NCBI GenBank assembly: GCA_026936335.1 | Contig: JAPMXV010000001.1 | Location: 124,001 to 188,000 of the forward strand | Direction: 5' to 3' | Source: Mantamonas sphyraenae | Taxonomy: Eukaryota > CRuMs > Mantamonadidae | Length of the DNA: 64,000 bases | Notes under the pieces: generated by a model | The model's input: the letters and a program-made list of their open reading frames with translations, nothing else | Database searches by the model: none | What the model was told of the DNA's origin: nothing | In this document: one piece after another, positions 35,188 to 45,363 of the stretch | How positions within the stretch are numbered: position 1 is the stretch's first letter | How the letters are laid out: each line of letters begins with the position of its first letter | Position numbers and translations under genes: made by a program

Positions 35188-35679
35188 ATGAGCAGACCCC
35201 GGATGAAGGTCAAGTCTCTGATCCAACGCAGTAAGGTGTTGACTGTGGACATCGACACACCCCTGGACGAGGCTGTACGCCTCATGCAGCGCTTTGCAGC
35301 GCACAAACTGCCCGTGATGGACTCCAGCCACGGCAGCCCCAAGCTGGTAGGCCTACTCACAAGCAAAGAGGTGCTCCTTGCCGCTCGTTCTCCCATTCTC
35401 TCTGCCATTGACGAGGAAAGCGACATGTGGAAGCACCTGAGCGATTTCACCTGCGAGTATGTGATGCAGAGGGATCCGCTCACCGTCTCTGAGAACGCGG
35501 ACATTGTCGACGTGGCCAAGCTCATGCGTGTCAGCGGCAAACAGGCCTTTCCTGTCCTCTCCTCCTCCAAGAAGCTCACGGGCATCGTCACGCGCACCGA
35601 CCTCATCGATTGCCTCATCAAGATCCTGGACGAGCCCCCCCTCGTCGTCACCACAAAGGTGGTCGATGTCGAGGTGTGA
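35188..35679 (+). CDS. CBS-pair domain protein
   Basis: 163 residues. The start MSRPRMKVKSLIQRSKV was chosen because upstream sequence belongs to the antisense Ubl gene. Two CBS motifs are seen: KVLTVDIDTPLDEAVRLMQRFAAHKLPVMD...LVGLLTSKEVLLA, and YVMQRDPLTVSENADIVDVAKLMRVSGKQAFPVL...LTGIVTRTDLIDCLIKIL. Each has the usual strand-helix-strand-strand-helix order and the G(L/I)(L/V)T..(D/E) signature. CBS pairs bind adenosine ligands. This stand-alone form, about the length of single CBS-pair proteins, lacks any catalytic partner domain; its ligand and target cannot be told. Confidence 0.85.
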   Translation: MSRPRMKVKSLIQRSKVLTVDIDTPLDEAVRLMQRFAAHKLPVMDSSHGSPKLVGLLTSKEVLLAARSPILSAIDEESDMWKHLSDFTCEYVMQRDPLTVSENADIVDVAKLMRVSGKQAFPVLSSSKKLTGIVTRTDLIDCLIKILDEPPLVVTTKVVDVEV

Positions 35680-35863
35680 CCGTGTGTCATGCCATGCGAT
35701 AGACAAGGTGGACCTGTGTACATTGCAATTGAGGATTGATTTCTCCGTTTCCTTTCCGGTTTCTCCGTGCAGCTGCGCCCAGGTCTTTGCGACCGACCGC
35801 TGCAATCAACCATGTGCGTGTTGGTGCTCCCAAACTTTAGGAATGGAGCGTACCAAACCCGTT

Positions 35864-36367
35864 TCAGTTGATGCTTGTGGGCCGTTGGCGCAGCTCCTGG
35901 GCGCTGCGGTTGCGCGTTTCCTCTTCCAGCCGGGAGTTTGGGGCGTACAGCGTTTTCTTGACGTCTGCTTCCCACAGTCGGCCGAGATTCCACGCTGGCA
36001 CCAGAGTGTCCACCAGTTTGAGGAGCAGGAGGATGGAGACGACGATGATGAGGGTAAACACCACAATGCGCTGAAAGAGCGAGTCGCGTTCCTCGCACTG
36101 CACGGTGACCCGAGACGTGGTTTCGTCGCAAAGTGGAAAGCGAGAGAAGCAGATTCGTTTGGAGCATTGTTCCAGCTCACACGAGGGCACTGCAAACGTG
36201 CGGTTTTCTGCCTTGAGACACTCGCCACGCACGCTCTTGTCGCAACATGTGCACGTGCACACGGCGTCATACTCCAGGTCCTCCTGGGCCTCTGTTCCAC
36301 CCACACACCACATGGCACCCACCACACAAACCACAGCAATCCACACACACACTTCCGCCACTCGCAT
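35864..36367 (-). CDS. Small Cys-rich type I membrane protein, unknown function
   Basis: 167 residues from MRVAEVCVWIAVVCVVGAMW, a signal peptide (chosen over the in-frame Met at 36499, which would bury it). The ~70-residue ectodomain has at least ten cysteines (CTCTCC, SVRGEC, PSCELEQCSKRIC, FPLC, VQCEE). One strong membrane helix follows (IVVFTLIIVVSILLLLKLV), then a ~40-residue charged tail ending RQRPTSIN. I do not recognise a family. Possibly a surface receptor or co-receptor subunit. Confidence 0.6.
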   Translation of the reverse strand: MRVAEVCVWIAVVCVVGAMWCVGGTEAQEDLEYDAVCTCTCCDKSVRGECLKAENRTFAVPSCELEQCSKRICFSRFPLCDETTSRVTVQCEERDSLFQRIVVFTLIIVVSILLLLKLVDTLVPAWNLGRLWEADVKKTLYAPNSRLEEETRNRSAQELRQRPTSIN

Positions 36368-36427
36368 CTCTTTCGTTCTCCAGCACTGGGCGTGTGAGCG
36401 CGCGACTGCTTCCAAAACCACATTTAC
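36368..36427. promoter_or_regulatory. 60-bp gap between divergent membrane-protein and helical-protein genes
   Basis: Starts at 36367 (minus) and 36428 (plus) are head to head. The gap must hold both 5' ends. No recognised motif. Confidence 0.4.
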
Positions 36428-37759
36428 ATGGACAACCCACTCGTCAAACGGGTGTTGGACACCCTCGAGTCCTTTCATTCCAAAGTAGCACACACCCATG
36501 GCTCATCCCTGCGCCAACTCCAGTGTCAGGCGCTACACGAGGTGCACCACACACTCTCCTCCGTCTTGGAACCGCCGCGAGATCCACAGGAAGCCGCGGG
36601 TCTGGCCAAGCTCGTGTCTCTGGTGTTTGCCACTGCTTGTGTACATTTGGGCTGGGATTCGGAGCTGGAGGCTGGCCATGACATCCTCCTGGCCGCGTTT
36701 TGGGTCGCTCGATTTGGCGCGCTTCACGCTCGCTTTGTCCTCACTTTGCAGAGCGCCCAAGAGTGTCTGCTGTCCACACGTGCCCTCATGCTCTCCACCG
36801 TTGCTCAGAACAACCCGTGGGTGTCTGTATGTGCTGCCTCCATGCACACCCAGCTCGCCAGCGAGCATTTGTCCCTCGACGAGTACCACGGCGTCGTCGG
36901 CGACCTGGTGGCCCTCATGCGATCACGAAACGGACCCTGCACCCTTGCATCGTGTGTGGCACCGCTCACCGACTTTGTGTGCATGGCCAATGCCACACGC
37001 CTGGCACACACCTTCCTGTCCTCCTCCACCGACAAAGACCAACCGAACAACATCAAAGCGGTTCTGCGCATGCTCGGCGTGGCCTGCAAACCCCTGTTTG
37101 GCTTTGCCACTTCCGCCTCCCCCTACTTTGACTCCCCGGCCACACCCATGCTTCGGCTGCTGGCTATCCGCTCCCTGTACAGTCTTGTCGCCGCCCGCGA
37201 CACCCTGTGGCACGATGTCGTGCACACAAACCAAGCCATGGCTGCCGATGTGGTTGGCGTGGCTGTCCAGCTGCTCATGGACAGTCCTCATCCCGACGTT
37301 CTCGTCGCTGCCCTTGCCCTGCTCACCCACGCCTCCAACGGTCTCTACACAGCCTCCCTTTTGTACAGCAACACCATCCTCACTGCCAAACTGGCTGCAC
37401 GTCTCCTCCTCCTCTTCCGGCTGGCTCCAGCTCGATCCAGCCTGTCCTTTGCCTCCCAACGCGCCCTCGTGGCCTTGATTCGCCACCCCAACTGCGCCCC
37501 TGTCTCCTCTCCGTCGCCATCGCGGTCCCGTGTCCAACAGTGGAAGGACCTTGTGGCCAACGCCCTCTCCAACCTCTCCCTGGTCAACGCATCACCCCTC
37601 GAGCAGGCCTCGAAGCAGCGTCTCCAGCAAATCCAGCAGCTCGTCCAGGAAACCCTGGAGCTGGAATCCACGCCTTCCTCCTCCTCTTCTTCCTCCTCCT
37701 CTTCTTCTTCAACAAAGACGCTGCACAAGCGATCGTTTGCGTTTGCCAGTCGAACATGA
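36428..37759 (+). CDS. Helical repeat-like protein, unknown function
   Basis: 443 residues, single exon. The sequence is almost all predicted helix with evenly spaced Leu/Ala (ADVVGVAVQLLMDSPHPDVLVAALALLTHASNGLY), reminiscent of ARM/HEAT-type solenoids, but I cannot name a family. The C terminus has a 12-Ser run followed by a basic tail (TKTLHKRSFAFASRT). The start MDNPLVKRVLDTLESFHSK directly follows the 60-bp divergent gap. The stop is 35 bp from the convergent UBA2 stop. Confidence 0.6.
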   Translation: MDNPLVKRVLDTLESFHSKVAHTHGSSLRQLQCQALHEVHHTLSSVLEPPRDPQEAAGLAKLVSLVFATACVHLGWDSELEAGHDILLAAFWVARFGALHARFVLTLQSAQECLLSTRALMLSTVAQNNPWVSVCAASMHTQLASEHLSLDEYHGVVGDLVALMRSRNGPCTLASCVAPLTDFVCMANATRLAHTFLSSSTDKDQPNNIKAVLRMLGVACKPLFGFATSASPYFDSPATPMLRLLAIRSLYSLVAARDTLWHDVVHTNQAMAADVVGVAVQLLMDSPHPDVLVAALALLTHASNGLYTASLLYSNTILTAKLAARLLLLFRLAPARSSLSFASQRALVALIRHPNCAPVSSPSPSRSRVQQWKDLVANALSNLSLVNASPLEQASKQRLQQIQQLVQETLELESTPSSSSSSSSSSSSTKTLHKRSFAFASRT

Positions 37760-37794
37760 ACAGAAATGAAAGACGAGACTGCTTCAGATCTGCT

Positions 37795-39622
37795 TCATTC
37801 CACACGCTGCCGTTTGCCTCCTCCCTCTTCATCCTCCGTCTGCTCACTCTCCAGTGCAGCAGCGGCGTCTGCGTTGCCTTGTTCATACTCTTCCCGGGTG
37901 CGTACGGTTCCCTGTCCACTCTGCTGCTTGCCTGCCCCTTCGACCTGTACAAAGGCCTCACCCTCTTCCACAGAGGCCATCTGCTCGTCGGTGGCCTGCT
38001 GAAGGATCACTTTGATGGACAGGTCCTGTTGGAAATCCTCCACAGCCAGCACGGTTTGGTGTGTCAACCCAAGGGCCTGCAGCGTCTGTGCGCCGTTGCT
38101 GGTGTACATCTCCACCTCATCTTCGTCCAGATCATCGCCCATCTCAAACAGTTGGTTGAACCCAGCCACCACCGTGGGCTGGTGGAAGCCCAGCTTGCGT
38201 TGCAGGACGTCGGTGACGAGGGAATTGAGTGTGGTGGAGGCCAAATCGAGGGTGGCTTCCACCGTTCTGCTCTGGCACACAAAACAGGTCGGGTTGGGCT
38301 TGGGTGTCACCATGGGTGTCAACATACGCTTCTGCACGGGCTTCCTGTTCAGATACACCTCGCGACACAGATCCAGCCTGTCGTTGAGGATGTGAAACGC
38401 TTGCAACACCATCAGCCCCGCAATGACTGCGTTGGACGTGGCAATTGCAGGAATGATGTTTCCTGCCATCGATTTGATGTCAAACCGACTGCTTGCGTCA
38501 ATGCCAAACGCAGCTGCCCTCAGATTGGCCGCAGCGGCCACAAAGTCCATCGCGTCGCTGTCGTCCTTGTCAAACTCCACGCCCCCACCACGAGCAAGCA
38601 GCCGCTCCGTACTCCGCACAAACACCTCTGCAGACTCACGCAGACTCCACACACGCTGGTCCTGTGTGCGCACACCCGTCCCACTGCTACTCTGTGCTGT
38701 TTCCGACGACGACGACAACGACGACGACAGCGTCCCCTCCAGCGTGCGTGCTGTGGGTGGATCCCGCTGCATCCCTTCCCAATTCTGGTTTTCCTGGAGC
38801 TTGCGGATGTCCCTGTCAAACAGCTTGTCAAACATGCCCTGTGCAGTGTGCAGCCACGTGTTTTCCGGGTCGTCCGCTTCCTGCAAATCCTCCGCGTCCG
38901 TGCCAGCGCCAAACACGTTGGCAAACACCCACTTGCCCCATACCACACAATGGATGGGCTTCTCCGGATGCTGTCGGATGGTGCACACGGGATACGTGCG
39001 ACGTGGCGGGTGCGGGGTGCACTCGAAGCACCGCGTGACCTGCTTCCGGATCACACTCACCTGGCCCAGGTACCCTTCCGTGCCACTCTCCACCAGCGGC
39101 TTGTCCACACTCAAGCACAATCTGTTCACGTGTCTGCGTGCGTCCACGTTGTCCAGGGCATTCATCACCAGGTCGAACCCGTCCACGTAGTCCCTCCCAA
39201 ACTGCTCCTGCTTCACATTGCCATGGTGTGCCACAATGTCCACCTCTGTGTTGAATGCCCCGGCCGTCTCTTTGGCCACATTCGCCTTGCTCATGCCCAC
39301 GTGCTTCTTGCGGAACAGAAACTGCCGGTTCAGGTTCGAGACGTCGATCGTGTCCAGATCAATCTGTCCCCACAGGCCATGTAAGACACCACCATCCACA
39401 CAACGCCACGCAAACACACACAACAACGAACGCACGCCAACCATTCAATCAACAAGAGCACGCACTTACCAACTCGATGCGTGTGAATCCAGACATGACC
39501 AAGTTCTTGAGCAATTCACAGCCGATTCCACCTGCGCCCACCACCAGCACGCGTGCATCCTGGACACGCTTCAGCAATGGTGCTCCCAACACACGCTTCA
39601 GATTTGCATTGCGTTTACTCAT
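37795..39622 (-). CDS. UBA2: SUMO-activating enzyme subunit 2 (UBA2/SAE2)
   Basis: Exons 39622-39470 and 39363-37795 (intron 106 nt), 573 residues. The nucleotide motif [12 protein letters not shown] (29-40) sits in exon 1. Exon 2 continues [16 protein letters not shown] (the LNRQFLF signature), zinc-site CFEC (partnered by a downstream CFVC), and the catalytic Cys178 in YPVCTIR, at the expected place (human C173). [17 protein letters not shown] and the C-terminal Ubl-like region follow. With SAE1 it adenylates SUMO and forms a thioester before passing SUMO to UBC9. SAE1 is not in this window. The tail is acidic with KRQRVE, a possible nuclear signal. Confidence 0.95.
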
Positions 39623-39709
39623 GTTTTTTTTGGCTGGTCCCAATGGAGGCTGCTGTGGCTGATGTCTTTCTGCAACAACAACACATCATTCATCTCCAGC
39701 CTCCTGCTA

Positions 39710-42700
39710 TCACTTGCAGTAGATCACATCTTCTCCCTCAAACTCAAAGTAGCCCTTGTCCTCACACGACTCGATACACCCGTCAATGACACTCTGTTGG
39801 ACCACGTACAAACGCGACACAGCCTGTCCACACTCTGCCTCCAGTGCCTTACGAGCCATACGTTTCTCCCGTTTCATGATGCGCACCAGTGCACTGCTCA
39901 CAGCCAGTTTCTGCTCCCGCATGTATTCCTGTGCGGAGCGTTGTTGTTGCTGTGGCTGCTGCTGGGCTTCATCCTCACGGTCGTCGTCCTGCACGCCCTG
40001 TGTTTGTGCGGACGAAGAGGACGACGACGATGATGACAATGACATGGATCCGGTGCCCTTGTTGTTGCCTCCTGCGGTCCTGTCGGTGACTTGTTCGTCC
40101 ATGGCATCGTCGTCAACTCCAGTTGTTCGAGCCATGGTCAGATCGATCTTACGCCTGCGCAAGCGGACACGACTGTTGAGCTGCCATCGGTTGTTGACGC
40201 CACCCCTGCGTGTGCTCTTCTTCAAGTTTGTCACCATGCCCGTACGCTCCAGTTTCCGCATGGTCTCACGCACTGCGTCGCAGTCGGCCTCCAGGCCCAG
40301 GCCGGTGCCCAGCTCGTTATCGCTGAGAGTGGGCAAGACGGCACGCTGCATGCCCTGCGGCTTGCACTCGCCCAGCAGCAGCAACACCAGTGCCTGCAGC
40401 ACGGTACACACCAGTGTGACGCCCTGTTCGCCCCAGTACAGGTGCACCTGGCTGCGTGTGTGCACCCACTCCAGCTTGCGTCCGTCCCTGTCCTTGCGGT
40501 ACCACTCTTCAAACGCCGCCAGCTCCTGAGCCACCGCCTCCGGCATGCGCAGACGTGTGTCCACATCCTCCAACGCCACCGGCCATGACATGTTGGTCAG
40601 CGTGCGCACCGACAGCGGCTGTCGCAACGAGGATGGCCGTGTGTGATGGTCAGCGCCGGCCAAGGCCCTCTCGTCTCGCACCCGTGCGCTGTGAAAGGCT
40701 GTGTTCATCGCACGCCAGGCCATGGCGTCGCTGGCCATGGTTTGCATGCGTGACAGCAGCGTGGTGCCACACATGCCCTGCAGGCGTTCCAGCAGCGTGT
40801 TCATCGTGCACGTCACCAACGTCTCCCGCTGCTCGCCACCCAGACGCAGCAACAGACTGCCCAGTTGTGCCTGCAGACCCATCACCACGCCCACCTTGTC
40901 GTTCATCCAGTGCACCACCTTCAACATGCGCTCCGTGCTCCCGTTGGCTGCGTCGTCCTCCGCCTCCGAGCTCACCGATTTGTACACCTCGTCCATGAGC
41001 AGCGACACCATCACCTGGCTCAATGTCGAGCTGCCTGTCATTGCTTCTCTCGCCTCCTCCGCCTCCTCTGCCTGTTTGCTGGCCTCCTCCGCCGCAGCTT
41101 CCTCCTTGTCGTTCGGCGTCCCAGTCGACGCTGGTGTCGCAACACTGCTGCTACTCCCACACGCCTGTCGTGCCTCTGTCGGCAACGCCAGGTTGACCAT
41201 CAATGTGTACAGATCGTTCCCCACGGGCCTCACCGCCACGTGACGTTCAAACACAGTGTCGACAAAGGCCTGATTCAGCGCCACGACGTACGCCAGGTGT
41301 GCCACGTACTCCCTCTGTGCCTCCTTGGTCTCTGCTGTGGCCTTGGCCAACTCCTGGGTCTTGCCCAGGAACTCGGTGGTGAACCACGCCTTGTAGGACG
41401 CCACATACGGCAGACACGACGCACCCAACCTCTCTGTGCATGACAACAGTGTGCGCATGCGCTCCTTGGCCACTTTGTGCGCCTCTGTGGGTGTGTCGGT
41501 GGCTACAGCCTCCACCATGCCCGGCACACAGCTATCAAACAACTCCACCAGCATAGCCTTCCACTCGTCCATCCGCTCGTCAATCAGGTGTGTTCGCATG
41601 CAAGCCACTGTGCGTGCTTCCAGTTTGTGATGCGAGGGCCACACACGCCCAATCACCAGCTCCCGTTCCAGTCGCGTGTCAAGGTGAGCCAACGTCTCGC
41701 ACACGTCCTCGCCACTGCTGCCCAGCTGTGCAAAGAACGCCTGTGCCGATTCATACACACAGTTGGCCACCATTTCTTGCTGCTGTTCCCAGTTGCGTTG
41801 TGCCTGGGCGTCGTACAGCGGCGAATCCTCCTCCACGCCCGGATCCAGCGATCTCACCAGCGTGCCCAGCAAGCGTGGGATCTCCTCACGAGTCGCGGCA
41901 TCACACTCCATGCTGCGGAACAGGGCCAGGGCGTGTTGTACGCTGTCCACCAATTGTGGCATCAACATCAGCTCCTGCCACACGTGGTCCATCCAGCACT
42001 TCAGTGCCAGCGTCGTTGTGTCCTGCGCACGGTGGATGCTCATCCCTTCGTCGTGCAACATGTCCAAGAAGTGGGCCACCTTGGGAAGGTACCTTGTGGC
42101 CACTCGCTCCACCCGCAGGTAACGTTCCTCGTAGCTCCTCAGTTTTTCCAGCGGATCGGTCTGCTCACACACCCGCTCCAGGAGTTTTCGCACTCCTCGC
42201 TGCAACGCCTCGTCCATGGCTCGGATCAACTCGCGCTCCTTCTCCTGGTCCGGTTCCACGCTCACCTGTTCATAAATCAATCTGTGGGCGTGCGTCCGCG
42301 CCGTGTCAGCGCGCCGGGCGCAGCGAGCTCGGGAATCTCCTGGCAAAAAGGGCAGATGAAACGTCCGCAGGCACACAGAGGCACACATCACATGGTGGGT
42401 GGAACGTCGAACACACGCAAACGTTCGTGGGGAAGACCTCAGCAAAGGTATGCGTGCATGCATGCAGGGCGTGGCGCAGTGCGGGTGGGTGGAGGTTGTC
42501 GTGGAAACGGAAGGCGCGCAAAATGAGCGGTGACGGGTTTTGTGCGGGGCAACGGCCACTGCCGGGGGAAAAGGAGGGCGAATCAGGAGACACCAACTTA
42601 CGTGTAGTGATGGATGACATCCATACGCTTGGTAGGCTCGAGCAACAATTCGTAGATGCTTGTGCTGAGGTCTAGAAAGGCGGTGCGTGCCTTGCGCTGG

Positions 42701-43317
42701 CGTTGGCGTTGGTCGCGTTCCGTGCGCGACTTTTTCGGGGAGGAGAAGAGGTCGAGGCAGGGCACTGTGGTGGTGGTGTGTGTCGACTGTTGATGTTGCT
42801 GGGCAGCCAAGGCCATGCCTCCGTCTGAGAGCGAGGAAGAGGAGCCCGAGCTGAGATCGAGCACACGTTGTCGCTTGTGCTTGTGCAACCCTGGAGATGG
42901 GTTGAACACATCCTCCTCATCGCCGTCTTCGGACAGTTGCGCCCCACTGCGTGTGCGTTTGCCACCACCCAGTTGGCCGACGACGGTGCTCGAGCTACGT
43001 CGACGGCGAGCTTGCCTGGCCCAGGGCGACGTGTTGGTCGACTCGCTGTGATACAGGAGCGTGGAGGCCACGCCCCGGTTGGTGGCCATCATGCCAAAGT
43101 TGGTTCGGCCACTTTGGTAGCATTGGTTGCACAGGATCGACCGGTCAGTGGCGCTGTGCACGTTGTACTGGTCTTTGTTTCGTTTCAGCTCCCCCAGGCA
43201 GCCCGAATGCACCATCACACGCATGGGCGGGTGTGACGTGCCTGTGCAAAACACAGTCGGCCCCTGGCTGCTCCCTCTGCTTTCGCACACGATACATAAC
43301 GGTGTCGTTTGGGACAT
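39710..43317 (-). CDS. Cullin with N-terminal zinc-binding extension
   Basis: Exons 43317-42602 and 42281-39710, phases agree, 1095 residues. Ordinary cullins are ~750-800. Residues 8-66 hold a Cys/His cluster (C8, C11, C24, H29, H37, C40, C63, C66) of treble-clef/PHD-like spacing that I cannot assign. A basic, Ser-rich linker follows. The first cullin helix spans the splice (STSIYELLLEPTKRMD to IHHYTLIYEQVSVEP). The body shows cullin repeats and the CH domain (SQVHLYWGEQGVTLVCTVLQALVLLL, winged helices). It ends in the WHB neddylation region with the acceptor Lys about 1038 in ALVRIMKREKRM and terminal GYFEFEGEDVIYCK. Cullins scaffold RING E3 ligases. Low-complexity inserts occur near 900-1000. 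Confidence 0.85.
42282..42601 (-). other. 320-nt intron of the cullin gene
   Basis: Consensus donor GTAAGTTGG at 42601 and acceptor CCCACAG ending 42282. No other feature is seen inside. Confidence 0.8.
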
Positions 43318-43632
43318 CGGCGACGGGAGAAAAAGTTGGTGACGGCGGCGATGACGCAGTCTGCCCTCATGACTGTCCATTGATCGATCCGATGCACATT
43401 CACCTGTGGGGTGGGTCTGTCATGGCGTTCATCGGACGCTGATGTCATGAAATCCGGATGCGCGTGGAAGGTGGGGAAAGTGTGGCCGCACGACTCAACC
43501 TCAGTTGCAACCACGATGGACGTCCAACCAAATGCCCCTCCCTCCTTTCTTCCCCTGCCATCCTCCCTTTCACTCACTCACATGAGGAACCGTTCCTTCA
43601 TTGCTCGCTTCTCTCCCTCCGAGCACAACACT
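43318..43632. other. Intergenic, cullin 5' side / ankyrin-RGS 3' side
   Basis: 315 bp between the cullin start and the ankyrin-RGS stop, both minus strand. I see no gene. It holds the cullin promoter and the neighbour's 3' UTR. Confidence 0.6.
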
Positions 43633-44576
43633 TCAACGCCTCTTCTTCTGCTCCAGACTCTTGCGAATGAAGATGGCAATGTCCTCGTCCTTGGCCAGGT
43701 CCACCGGGTTCTGGTTGCGCTTGTTGGGAAAGTTGCGAGCCCCCTTGCGGATCAAGTCGCTGACCATCTGCTTGTTGCAGTGGAACACTGCCACATGCAG
43801 TGCCGTGTTTCCACTGCGGTCCTGCACATTCGGGTTGGCGCCACTCTCCAGCAGCAGACCCAGGATCACTGTGTCCTGTCGCCACGCTGCATGATGCAAC
43901 GCCGTCGTGCCCGTCACGTCCGCCTCGTTCGGGTCGATTCCCGTCGTTGTGATCAGATACTGCACCGCATCCACGTTGCCATACTTGGCTGCCAGGCCCA
44001 GTGTGCAGAACTTGGGGCAGTTGTCGTATGTGCGCAGAGGGATTGCGTAGTTCGACTTGGCAAACTCTTCCAGGTACTCGTCACGGATTTGCAGCTTGCA
44101 CTCCTGCGTTTGGTTACACAGCGTGTGGACGGTGTGTGTGTGTGTGTGGAAATGTGTCCATCGTGTGTGTGTGTGACGTGTGACGTGTGATGTGTGTGTG
44201 CCTTTTGGTGTCAGTGTCATTCGTTGCGCATGCAAACCCGTGCTGTGCGTGTTTAGAAGCCGCGCCGACCCCAAAAAAGCAAGGCGGCCACTTTCCCCTC
44301 TTGCGCCTCGCACCACCTTCCACGTACCTGTGCCAGCTCCACAAACATCTCTGCGGGCTCGAAATCCACGCTGTCCTTGGTGGCCTTGCGGTTCTGCACG
44401 TCTGTGATCTTTTCCATCTGCTTGACGACCTCCTTTTGCTTTGTGTGCCCGATGCGAATCTGCAGCTTGCGGTTGTTGGCTGCCGTGATGAACTTGGCCA
44501 CCATGTTCTGTGCCAGCTCCACCGACTCCTCGTTGTACACAGCCTTGCCTGCCGAAGCACCGCCGCTTGTGCTTCC

Positions 44577-44610
<34 letters not shown>

Positions 44611-45245
44611 CTGCTGCTGCCGCCGGCGTTGCGCTTCTTGGAGGGGCCGCGCGCAAACAGTTCGGCAAACTTGTTTGCCTCCAGGTAAAAGTCCAGGATG
44701 TGTGCCTGTTTGTTCTCGGTGAGAAAGTGGTGCAGTTGCTGCGTGCCAAACGAATCCCCCAGCAGCAGGTCTATGTCCTGCACCAGCGGGTTCAACGGCT
44801 TCACTGACACGCGGTCAATCACGTTGTACTGCTCCAGCTGCTCCAGCACAGGCACCGACCCGCCAATCGCTCCGTAATGTGCCACTGTGCGCCCACTGTT
44901 GTCCGTCATGCTTGCGTCCAACTCCAGCTCCTCCACAAGGTAGGCCATCACGCGCTCCTTACCCGACACCGCCGCCACGTGCAGCGTCGTCAGGCCCGTC
45001 TCGTCGGGCGACAGCGGGTCCAACTCAAACTCGCTCACCAGATACTTCAGCAACTCCAGATTGCCCTTGGCCGCACACCTGTGGATTGGCAGCAGGTCCG
45101 TCGCATTTGCCTGCGTCGTCAGCAATTTCGCCTGCGACTCCTCCGGCACAAAGTCCGCCAGGAATCCCTTGAACTGCTCCACCGTCGTGTCCTCCTGGAT
45201 TGCCTGTTGCAGCTTTTCCACAAGACTGTTCTTTGTCGATGCCAT
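43633..45245 (-). CDS. Ankyrin-RGS-ankyrin signalling protein
   Basis: Exons 45245-44328 and 44103-43633 (phase 0), 462 residues. N-terminal ankyrin repeats (LLPIHRCAAKGNLELLKYLV, TGLTTLHVAAVSGKERVMAYLV, SGRTVAHYGAIGG) end near 140. Residues about 165-345 read as an RGS fold: LLLGDSFGTQQLHHFLTENKQAHILDFYLEANKF, then a poly-Ser loop, ELAQNMVAKFI, VDFEPAEMFVELAQECKLQI and EYLEEFAKSNYAIPL. This parallels the family's F..FL...ll.F, FD.A and F..S..Y elements; the intron falls inside it. Further ankyrin repeats (CTLGLAAKYGNVDAVQYLI, GTTALHHAAW, GNTALHVAVFH) close the protein. RGS domains speed GTP hydrolysis by G-alpha. Ankyrin part certain; RGS part by pattern. Confidence 0.75.
44118..44200. repeat. 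TG/CA dinucleotide tract at the 3' end of the ankyrin-RGS intron
   Basis: On the coding strand a CA-rich run immediately precedes the acceptor AACGCAG at 44104. Similar tracts precede other acceptors in the window, so this is probably part of the splice-site context rather than an isolated microsatellite. Confidence 0.6.
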
Positions 45246-45363
45246 TGTGCAGCGGTGGGTTCGGTTGGTTGCGTAGGGTTGGCGTGCACGCATCCACACC
45301 TCTGTCCTTCGGTCATTCCTCCATTCATCAACAACCCTCCATTCATCAACAACCATTGCTTCT

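Noticed and set aside
37207-39384. 725-codon + strand frame opposite UBA2
   Set aside because: Antisense to a fully conserved UBA2; low-complexity His/Leu composition.
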